Below, piece by piece: positions 1-5,289 of a stretch of DNA of 5,915 bases. The stretch is from Parafilimonas sp. (GTDB lineage: Bacteria > Bacteroidota > Bacteroidia > Chitinophagales > Chitinophagaceae). The position numbers and the translations under genes were made by a program. The notes under the pieces are model-generated. The model ran no database searches. It had not been told where the DNA came from and saw only the letters and a program-made list of their open reading frames with translations. Location of the stretch: NCBI GenBank assembly GCA_023251275.1, contig JAHEZC010000192.1, positions 1 to 5,915 of the forward strand. The letters run 5' to 3'. Every line of letters begins with the position of its first letter. The first letter of the stretch is position 1.

Positions 1-492
1 AAGTGAATCATAAGAAAGATTATTTGAATAATATGCATTCTCAACTATGAACACTGCCTTGGTTATCGAAAAATTATCAGGATTAAATTTCATCAATTCA
101 TTGTATGCCTGTTCATACGACTGTTGTTTTATCAATAGGTTCATTTGCTGATTATAGGACACTGATTTTTCAAATTCAATTACGTCATTGTTTATATCTG
201 ACATTATTTTCTCTCTTTTTGAAGCACCCTGCTGCCCTGACAATCCGCTACTGTTTTCCTGCAGCAATTTTTGATTTTGCTGTTCGATTGTATTATCGTG
301 ATACAGAATTTGGTTTTGTTGGATGGAAGTGTTGGGTTGTGTATTTACATGGTAAATGTCAACAGGGCTAAACATCGTAACTTGCGGCGTTAACGAAATA
401 ATCCGCAATTGGCTTAAAGGGGACCTATTGAAAATATTGTAGTTTATTTTAGTTTGCGCAGAAACACCGGAAAGACATAAATGCAGCATCAT
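1..492 (-). CDS. Secreted Gln/Asn-rich protein of unknown function, N-terminal part (runs off left edge)
   Basis: An open frame of 164 codons runs from an ATG at 492-490 to the left edge without a stop, so the C-terminus lies outside the window. The N-terminus (MMLHLCLSGVSAQ) is a short hydrophobic stretch ending in Ser-Ala-Gln, which looks like a Sec signal peptide cleaved before Thr-Lys. It lacks the usual positive charges at the start. The mature region is polar and low in complexity around residues 50-95, with many Gln and Asn (QQNQ, EQQNQK, GQQG). It becomes more helical from about residue 98, with a segment reading SYEQAYNELMKFNP. I do not recognise the family. The protein is probably exported to the periplasm or outer membrane. 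The frame stays open through 164 codons with plausible bacterial composition, which supports a real gene over the shorter plus-strand frame opposite it. The next in-frame stop upstream is TGA at 516-514, so the coding start cannot lie much further up. Confidence 0.72.
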   Translation of the reverse strand, partial: MMLHLCLSGVSAQTKINYNIFNRSPLSQLRIISLTPQVTMFSPVDIYHVNTQPNTSIQQNQILYHDNTIEQQNQKLLQENSSGLSGQQGASKREKIMSDINNDVIEFEKSVSYNQQMNLLIKQQSYEQAYNELMKFNPDNFSITKAVFIVENAYYSNNLSYDSL

Positions 493-611
493 GATGATAA
501 GCCCTTCACAAAATCAGCTTTGTTTGTTCACGGTAGCCATCTTGGTATTTGTTGGGTTGTAAATGTTTTTTTCAGATTTATCCAGCGAAAGTTAGCGATA
601 AAATCGAAATG

Positions 612-630
612 ATAAAAAAATATTTTTTAT
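612..630. repeat. A/T-only inverted repeat in divergent intergenic region
   Basis: ATAAAAAA (612-619) and TTTTTTAT (623-630) form a perfect 8-base inverted repeat around a 3-base ATA centre. It lies between the divergently transcribed secreted-protein gene (start 492) and the DUF2809 gene (start 691). The symmetry is made of A/T runs only, so it may reflect base composition or a bendable promoter region rather than a binding site. I could not place a convincing Bacteroidota promoter (TTTG and TAnnTTTG at proper spacing) in 493-690 on either strand. Confidence 0.35.
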
Positions 631-690
631 TATAAAAGTGACGATGATTGCTTCTTTTTGAATTGAACTATATAAAAAAATTCATTTCTA

Positions 691-1092
691 ATGAACAGTA
701 AGCGCTGGCTATATTTTATTTTGATTGCTATAAATATTCCTTTGGGTTTGGCTACAAGATATGATGCAGATTATTTTCCTTACCTCATAAGAATTTACGG
801 CGGCGATACTTTTGCAGCGAGTTGTATTTTTTTCGGGATTAGATTTTTGTTTATTAAACCAAAGCTTTGGAAAATTGCCGTCATCAGTTATCTCGTTTGC
901 ATTTCTATCGAAACATTGCAATTATATCATGCGCCATGGATAGAAAGTATAAGGCATACACCGCCGTTTGGCATTCTGCTGGGCTATGGTTTTTTATGGA
1001 GCGATTGGTTGTGTTACGCTGCGGGAACGATTATAGCTTTTATCATCGCCCTGGTTCTTGAAAGAATTTTAAATTCAAAGTATGCAAAATAA
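691..1092 (+). CDS. DUF2809-type small integral membrane protein
   Basis: This 133-residue protein has about four hydrophobic segments (near residues 6-21, 41-55, 60-73 and 105-126) and belongs in the inner membrane. Its conserved features match my recollection of the DUF2809 family: an Arg after the first helix (R23), a Tyr-Gly-Gly-Asp motif (36-39), ETLQLYHAPW (74-83) followed by R88, then LLGYGFLWSD (96-105) with Y109 and G112. Length is normal for the family. The biochemical role of DUF2809 proteins is unknown. The ATG at 691 is preceded by an A/T-rich leader with no Shine-Dalgarno sequence, as is usual in Bacteroidota. The last 11 bases overlap the start of the next gene in another frame, so the two are very likely co-transcribed and translationally linked. 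The family assignment is fairly sure; no function should be inferred from it. Confidence 0.88.
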   Translation: MNSKRWLYFILIAINIPLGLATRYDADYFPYLIRIYGGDTFAASCIFFGIRFLFIKPKLWKIAVISYLVCISIETLQLYHAPWIESIRHTPPFGILLGYGFLWSDWLCYAAGTIIAFIIALVLERILNSKYAK

Positions 1093-1573
1093 TTTTCTGC
1101 TATTTAAAGCTAAAATCACAAACCGATTCAGGTACAGACTGTTCCTGCTGCGTAACCTTCCTGCCGCTTATTTTGCAGGATTAAAAATTATTGCGCTTGA
1201 TGCGCAACATGCCATCGTAGCAGTTCCCTATAAATGGTTCACTAAAAATCCTTTTCGTTCCATTTATTTTGCTGTCTTGTCCATGGCCGCAGAAATGAGC
1301 ACAGGTTTATTGTGCATGGGAAATACTTATCTATGCGATCCTGGGGTGAGTATGCTTGTATTGAAAGTTGAAGGGGATTTTCTAAAAAAAGCTGCGGGCA
1401 AAATTTATTTCACCTGCAACGATGGAAATAATATAAAGGAGGCAGTGCAGGAAGCGATTTTATCCGGAAATGCCAAAACGATGATTTGTCATTCTGTTGG
1501 AAGAAATGAAATGGATGAAACAGTGGCAGCATTTTATATTACATGGAGCTTCAAAGCACGTATTCAGAAATGA
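1082..1573 (+). CDS. DUF4442 hotdog-fold protein (thioesterase-like)
   Basis: This 163-residue soluble protein resembles the DUF4442 family, a branch of the hotdog-fold superfamily that includes acyl-CoA/acyl-ACP thioesterases. Recognisable blocks are LPAAYFAGLKI (26-36), AIVAVPYKWFTKNPFRSIY (44-62) and FAVLSMAAEMSTGLL (63-77). The last contains the central hotdog helix, with E71 at the position where thioesterase relatives often carry an acidic residue. The C-terminal half (about 85-160) alternates strands and ends in a β-strand-like FYITWSFKAR. Substrate and activity are not established for the family, so thioesterase function is only an inference from fold. The start at 1082 lies inside the end of the DUF2809 gene (11-base overlap, different frame). 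No Shine-Dalgarno sequence precedes it, so ribosomes finishing the first gene may reinitiate here. The gene is convergent with the DoxX-like gene downstream. Confidence 0.85.
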   Translation: MQNNFLLFKAKITNRFRYRLFLLRNLPAAYFAGLKIIALDAQHAIVAVPYKWFTKNPFRSIYFAVLSMAAEMSTGLLCMGNTYLCDPGVSMLVLKVEGDFLKKAAGKIYFTCNDGNNIKEAVQEAILSGNAKTMICHSVGRNEMDETVAAFYITWSFKARIQK

Positions 1574-1643
1574 TTAATGCGGAAATCGTTTTGAGGTATG
1601 CCCCAAACACCATCCTGTCGTTTCTCAACGTCAAGCAATAAAC

Positions 1644-1662
1644 AAATAATGCTGAATTATTT
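1644..1662. terminator. Possible bidirectional A/T hairpin between convergent genes
   Basis: AAATAAT (1644-1650) and ATTATTT (1656-1662) form a perfect 7-base inverted repeat around the loop GCTGA. It sits 5 bases beyond the stop of the minus-strand DoxX-like gene and 70 bases after the stop of the plus-strand DUF4442 gene. The position suits a shared terminator. The stem is A/T only and no long U-run follows, so its strength is doubtful. Confidence 0.3.
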
Positions 1663-1667
1663 CAAAG

Positions 1668-2054
1668 CTACTCTCTTGTTGCTATTAGTAATGAACAACA
1701 GGCTAAGCCTAAGTCTTTAAAAATGTTCATAAATGTTGCAAAGGCCAGTTCAGGATTATTAAAGCCCCCTGAAAAATAAAGCGGGAGATGCACCGTAAGA
1801 GCAAAAATTACAAATAAAATCGCCAATAAGTACCCTGCTAACCTGATCTTCAATCCAGTGATAAAGGCAATAGCAGCCAGCAATAAACACCCCCCAACAA
1901 TGTAAATCAGATAAGTCAAAGTTTTTTGATCTGGCAGAAAAAACGGAGTTCGTACTGCAATAAAATCGGGGCTAATAAAATGTTTAATTCCAATAATGCC
2001 AATGATGATGGCAAAGGCTATAGTAGCCCCTCTTGAAATGGATTTATTATTCAT
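1668..2054 (-). CDS. DoxX-like family four-helix membrane protein
   Basis: From the ATG at 2054 this is a 128-residue protein with four hydrophobic helices: about 9-27, 46-66, 72-88 and 105-125. The pattern fits the DoxX/DoxX-like superfamily: a Gly-rich first helix ending in GIKHF (22-26), an FFLP turn (38-41), a Gly-Gly in helix 2 (54-55) and HLPLYF after helix 3 (89-94). Members are small inner-membrane proteins; some relatives take part in quinone-linked redox or stress responses, but no specific role can be given here. The frame stays open a further 52 codons upstream to 2210, but those residues are polar and aromatic, do not resemble the family, and contain the palindromes described separately. 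I therefore chose the internal ATG as start. An in-between ATG at 2075 (7 codons earlier) is possible. The gene is convergent with DUF4442 and divergent from the beta-CASP gene. Confidence 0.82.
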   Translation of the reverse strand: MNNKSISRGATIAFAIIIGIIGIKHFISPDFIAVRTPFFLPDQKTLTYLIYIVGGCLLLAAIAFITGLKIRLAGYLLAILFVIFALTVHLPLYFSGGFNNPELAFATFMNIFKDLGLACCSLLIATRE

Positions 2055-2364
2055 AATCTCAGGTTTTATTGGCATAAGGTAAACAAATCTGGTGGTATTT
2101 GCAAATCCCAGCACACAAAATTTTGCTGGGAATGAAAAAACTGTTCTTTCCGGCAAAAAACTTCGCAAATTGCCTCTCAAATTACCTGAGAATATGTTTT
2201 TTACCATCAAACCAACTGCGACTTTGCGTTCCCGGCAGTAGCCTGACCGCCGATCTTGTTGCTTTATGGAATTCCTGAATTTATTTTTAAACGGCCTCTT
2301 ATATCAGGAAATATTAATTTCATTCATTTAATCAGGTCTAACAGAAAAAATAAATCAAATTTTT
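2055..2364. other. Divergent intergenic region, DoxX-like (-) / beta-CASP (+)
   Basis: This 310-base stretch separates two divergent starts and should hold both promoters. Visible structure is concentrated on the DoxX side: the abutting palindromes at 2097-2130 and a small GCAAATTGC symmetry at 2165-2173. On minus, CAGATTTG (2090-2083) resembles the Bacteroidota -7 element TAnnTTTG, but I find no well-spaced TTTG partner. On plus, the sequence before 2365 is A/T-rich with no Shine-Dalgarno site. I see no additional gene; the short open frames here have no recognisable content. Confidence 0.5.
2097..2130. repeat. Two abutting palindromes upstream of the DoxX-like gene
   Basis: ATTTGCAAAT (2097-2106) is a perfect 10-base palindrome. 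Immediately next to it, CCCAGCA (2107-2113) and TGCTGGG (2124-2130) form a perfect 7-base inverted repeat around a 10-base A/T-rich loop. They lie 43-76 bases upstream of the chosen DoxX-like start. This could be a repressor operator or a 5' untranslated hairpin. Neither arm is followed by a T-run in either direction, which argues against a terminator. Confidence 0.45.
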
Positions 2365-3768
2365 ATGAAGCTAAGTTTTCACGGAGCGGCAAGAACGGTT
2401 ACCGGCTCGAAGCATTTGCTTGCTTTACAGAATGGTAAAAATATTTTGCTCGATTGCGGCATGTTCCAGGGATTGGGAAAGGAGACAGGTGTGCTGAACG
2501 CACAGTTTGGTTTCGAAGCAGGCCAGGTGGATTACCTGTTGCTGTCTCATGCACACATTGACCACTGCGGACTGATACCTAAACTTGTAAAAGAAGGATT
2601 CAAAGGGAAAATTTTCTGCACACCTGCCACAAAAGATTTGACAGCGATCCTGCTTCTTGACTCTGCTGAAATACAGAGAGACGATATGAAGTTTATCAAT
2701 AAGAAAAGAGCCAAAAAAGGTGAGCCGCCATTAGAGCCTTTGTACACTGTGGAAGATGCACAAAAAGCTTTTCCTCTTTTTGAAATTGTGCAGTATGGCG
2801 AATGGTTTGAGATCGAAAAAGGATTGCAGGTTTTATACACTGATGCAGGCCATATCATCGGCAGCGCTGCAGTACATGTGCGTGTAACAGAGAATGGACA
2901 AACGACACAAATCAGTTTCAGCGGGGATGTGGGGCGCTACCGTGATGTTATTTTGCGCTCACCGGATGTGTTTCCGCAGGCAGATTATATTATTATTGAA
3001 AGCACCTATGGCAACAGCCTTCATGAGGATGTATTTAACACACATGATCAATTGAATGAATGGATTCAAAAGACCTGTGTACAGAAAAAAGGTAAACTCA
3101 TTATTCCCTCCTTCAGTGTTGGCAGAACACAGGAGTTATTATATTTTTTAAACCAGTTGAGTATTGAAAACAATTTACCCGATATACCTGTGTTTGTGGA
3201 TAGCCCTTTGAGTAAGGAAGCAACGGATGTAGTGAAAAATCATCCTGAAAATTTTAATAATCGTGTGAGGAAATTACTTGAAACGGATAACGACCCTTTT
3301 GACTTTGAAGGTTTGAGATTCATTAAAACTGTGGAAGAAAGCAAACAACTGAATGATTTGCGCGAGCCCTGCATTATTATCTCTGCAAGCGGCATGGCCG
3401 ATGCCGGCCGTGTGAAGCATCATATTGCCAATAATATAAGTGATGCCCGCAATACTATTTTGATAGTAGGTTACTGTGAGCCAAATTCACTTGGCGGCAG
3501 GTTAATGAGGGGCGCAAAAGAAGTGCGGATTTATGGTGAATACTATAATGTGATTGCTGAAGTTGGCGTAATGCGCAGTATGAGCGCTCATGGCGACTAC
3601 GACGACCTTAGCCAGTTTCTTTCGTGCCAGCACGAAGAGATCGTAAAAAAATTATTTATAGTTCATGGAGAATATAATGTGCAGCTTGACTTTCAAAACA
3701 GGCTTTTAAAAAAAGGATTTAAAGATGTACAGGTGCCTGAATTACACCAGGTGTTTGGACTGGAATAA
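2365..3768 (+). CDS. Metallo-beta-lactamase / beta-CASP ribonuclease-type protein
   Basis: This 467-residue protein is a complete member of the CPSF73-like beta-CASP family of zinc-dependent nucleases, which cut RNA (and in some branches DNA). The lactamase-fold motifs are all present: D30 in LLDCG, HAHIDH (62-67) after LLLS, H163 in DAGHIIGSA, and D188 in FSGDVGR. The beta-CASP motifs are present too: A is E212 in ESTYG, B is H409 in SAHGDYD, and C is H434 in VHGEYN. The ASGMADAGR segment (341-349) followed by HH (352-353) is also typical. There is no KH or other added RNA-binding domain, so it matches the compact bacterial type of roughly 430-470 residues (such as the Thermus TTHA0252 enzyme) rather than RNase J. 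A cytoplasmic RNA-processing or decay role is likely, but its substrate is unknown. The start is sound: MKLSFHGAARTVTGS is the usual family N-terminus. It appears to be a single-gene unit, convergent with the lipid kinase 22 bases away. Confidence 0.93.
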   Translation: MKLSFHGAARTVTGSKHLLALQNGKNILLDCGMFQGLGKETGVLNAQFGFEAGQVDYLLLSHAHIDHCGLIPKLVKEGFKGKIFCTPATKDLTAILLLDSAEIQRDDMKFINKKRAKKGEPPLEPLYTVEDAQKAFPLFEIVQYGEWFEIEKGLQVLYTDAGHIIGSAAVHVRVTENGQTTQISFSGDVGRYRDVILRSPDVFPQADYIIIESTYGNSLHEDVFNTHDQLNEWIQKTCVQKKGKLIIPSFSVGRTQELLYFLNQLSIENNLPDIPVFVDSPLSKEATDVVKNHPENFNNRVRKLLETDNDPFDFEGLRFIKTVEESKQLNDLREPCIIISASGMADAGRVKHHIANNISDARNTILIVGYCEPNSLGGRLMRGAKEVRIYGEYYNVIAEVGVMRSMSAHGDYDDLSQFLSCQHEEIVKKLFIVHGEYNVQLDFQNRLLKKGFKDVQVPELHQVFGLE

Positions 3769-3790
3769 ATTGTGGAACAGAACCCATAAG

Positions 3791-4693
3791 TCATGGCCTT
3801 ATCAGCTCGAAACAATTTCTGAGTATGCGGATATTAAATTCATTCTCCGTTTTACGTGGTTCGCCATCTATATGCAACGGCGCAAATTTTAAATTCTTAA
3901 TTGTAAGCGCTGCTGTTTGAAAATACAGGACAGTTTTTTTTGAAATATCTTCCACAAGTTGTTGCAATTTATTGTTACCCCGGATTTGTTTTAATATAGC
4001 AAAAGGCAGTCTGGTCTTATTCATTTTCTGCACAATCACCACATCAAGGAGGCCATCGTTTAAACTGGCTTGTGGTGCGATAGTAAAATTGTTGCCGAAC
4101 TGGTTGCTGTTGGCAATACTTATAAAAAAAGCTTCGGTAAAAAAAGAAAAGTTATTGATCCTGACTTCAAACTGGTAAGGCTGAGCTTTAAAAAAATTAA
4201 GGAGGCTTTGCTGGGTGTAGCTCAGTAAACCGCGTGATGTCTTGTTTGCAAAATCATGTGCCACTTTTGCGTCGAAGCCAAGACCACTAAGCATACAGGA
4301 AAACTGATCATTGACAATAAAAGCGTCCACAGGTTTTGCATTCCCTGATAAAATAAGCTCAATTGCTTTTTCGGGTTTTTTTGGAATTCCAGCAGCATAA
4401 GCCAGGCCATTACCGCTGCCAAGCGGAATGATTCCGAATCTCACTTTCGTTGTATGCAGTGAATAAATTACCTGGTTCACAGTGCCATCACCGCCGATGA
4501 TAATAACATCAGTAATTTTTTCCTGTTGAATTTTATCTTTCAGAAATTCATAATTTCCTGATGCATTAGTGTTCAGGATTTCGTAAGGCACATCATTCTT
4601 TCTGCTGATTGTTTCAATTTGCTTCAGCAAAGAATCTTTTTTGTGTATTCCCGAGATGGGATTAACCAGGTAAATGATTTTTCTTTCCCCCAT
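3791..4693 (-). CDS. Diacylglycerol/sphingosine kinase-family lipid kinase (YegS/DgkB-like)
   Basis: This 300-residue protein has the full DAGK-catalytic-domain layout. The N-terminal domain carries NPISG (11-15), the nucleotide-binding GGDGTVN (67-73) and PLGSGNGLA (90-98). The C-terminal β-domain carries GLGFDA (137-142), IAPQASLNDGLLD (205-217), with the acidic pair D213/D217 expected to bind structural Mg2+, and HIDGEP (274-279), where E278 is in the usual catalytic position. It should transfer phosphate from ATP to a hydroxyl lipid at the inner membrane. Whether the substrate is diacylglycerol, a sphingoid base or another lipid cannot be read from sequence. Sphingolipids are common in Bacteroidota, and the SGNGLA form (rather than GTxND) is shared with sphingosine-kinase-type members, so a sphingoid substrate is worth considering. 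The length is typical. It begins 8 bases after the stop of the small secreted-protein gene, suggesting one operon. Confidence 0.92.
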   Translation of the reverse strand: MGERKIIYLVNPISGIHKKDSLLKQIETISRKNDVPYEILNTNASGNYEFLKDKIQQEKITDVIIIGGDGTVNQVIYSLHTTKVRFGIIPLGSGNGLAYAAGIPKKPEKAIELILSGNAKPVDAFIVNDQFSCMLSGLGFDAKVAHDFANKTSRGLLSYTQQSLLNFFKAQPYQFEVRINNFSFFTEAFFISIANSNQFGNNFTIAPQASLNDGLLDVVIVQKMNKTRLPFAILKQIRGNNKLQQLVEDISKKTVLYFQTAALTIKNLKFAPLHIDGEPRKTENEFNIRILRNCFELIRP

Positions 4694-4701
4694 TTGTTCA
4701 A

Positions 4702-5130
4702 TTATTGTATTTCAATTTTACAAACAGGGGTTTTCATTGGTTTTATTTTTTCCCCTTTTGAGTCTCTCGGTATTGTTTCACAGTTCAGCCTGTATGTTTT
4801 CCCTTTTTCCAGCTTTTCAAAAAGATTATTCAGCAGCACGAGGTAAATGCCCTGGGAAGCAGCCTGGCTCAGTGTCATTAATAATGAATCAGTTTCTGTT
4901 GTAAATGTAAATGTGTGAATCCATTTATCCGTGTCCTGCTGGTCCATATTCAGTATAATAAATACATCTTTTACCTCTGGCTCAGGAATGCTGTTAAGTA
5001 CAAATACTTTTGCACTGTCATTTCCGCTTAAGGCCACATTCATTTTTTTATTTTGAGAATTGATGATAACATTTTGTGCAGAGAGATAGATTGAAGCAAG
5101 GCAAAAACTGATCACAATAAAAATTTTCAT
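4702..5130 (-). CDS. Small secreted protein of unknown function
   Basis: From the ATG at 5130 this is a 142-residue protein starting MKIFIVISFCLASIYLSAQ: a Lys, a hydrophobic core and a Ser-Ala-Gln cleavage site, a clear Sec signal peptide with no lipobox cysteine at the cleavage point. The mature part of about 123 residues looks mostly β-stranded (NVIINSQNKKMNVAL, DVFIILNMD, WIHTFTFTTETD), followed by a helical stretch around 90-105 (SQAASQGIYLVLLNNLFEKL) and a final strand (VCKIEIQ). It has two cysteines after the signal, one in LNCETIP and one in PVCKIE. I do not recognise a family. An alternative ATG 8 codons earlier (5154) gives MQILKKPG before the same peptide and cannot be excluded; I prefer the later one as the standard signal-peptide start. 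The gene ends 8 bases before the lipid kinase and is probably co-transcribed with it, with a likely periplasmic or surface location. Confidence 0.8.
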   Translation of the reverse strand: MKIFIVISFCLASIYLSAQNVIINSQNKKMNVALSGNDSAKVFVLNSIPEPEVKDVFIILNMDQQDTDKWIHTFTFTTETDSLLMTLSQAASQGIYLVLLNNLFEKLEKGKTYRLNCETIPRDSKGEKIKPMKTPVCKIEIQ

Positions 5131-5237
5131 ACCCGGTTTTTTTAAGATTTGCAATACTCCGCACTAAGAACGGAAAGGTAAAAATATTCAGATAATTTTA
5201 TCATTTGGTTAACGCACAAATATTTGCCGATTCGATA

Positions 5238-5265
5238 TTTACATGATTCCAATGTAAAACGTTTT
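5238..5265. repeat. Overlapping inverted repeats between fabH and the secreted-protein gene
   Basis: TTTACAT (5238-5244) and ATGTAAA (5252-5258) form a perfect 7-base inverted repeat with a 7-base spacer GATTCCA, giving the 21-base symmetry typical of a dimeric regulator site. AAAACGTTTT (5256-5265), a perfect 10-base palindrome, overlaps its right arm by three bases. The block lies 108 bases upstream of the secreted-protein start and 25 bases beyond the fabH stop. No T-run follows in the minus direction, so it looks more like an operator than a terminator. A/T richness raises the chance of coincidence. Confidence 0.4.
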
Positions 5266-5289
5266 TTCATTTTTTTCGGTTAAAAAAAA

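Noticed and set aside
105..371. 88-codon open frame on the plus strand
   Set aside because: It lies opposite the longer edge-running minus-strand secreted protein, whose frame has a signal peptide and more credible composition.
331..560. Ten-base direct repeat GTTGGGTTGT at 331-340 and 551-560
   Set aside because: One copy is inside coding sequence and the other intergenic, with no similarity beyond the ten bases; probably chance.
1435..1442. Perfect AAAGGAGG Shine-Dalgarno-like sequence
   Set aside because: It is inside the DUF4442 coding region, only two bases before a GTG, and Bacteroidota rarely use such sites; it encodes Lys-Glu-Ala in frame.
2547..2858. 103-codon minus-strand open frame
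   Set aside because: It lies wholly opposite the conserved metallo-beta-lactamase domain; no recognisable protein content.
3786..3802. ATAAG/CTTAT inverted repeat between the convergent beta-CASP and kinase genes
   Set aside because: The stem is only 5 bases, it overlaps the kinase stop codon and has no T-run, so it is too weak to call a terminator despite the favourable position.
4619..4904. Two overlapping plus-strand open frames of 75 and 76 codons
   Set aside because: Phe/Ser-rich shadows of the minus-strand kinase start and secreted-protein gene; no independent support.
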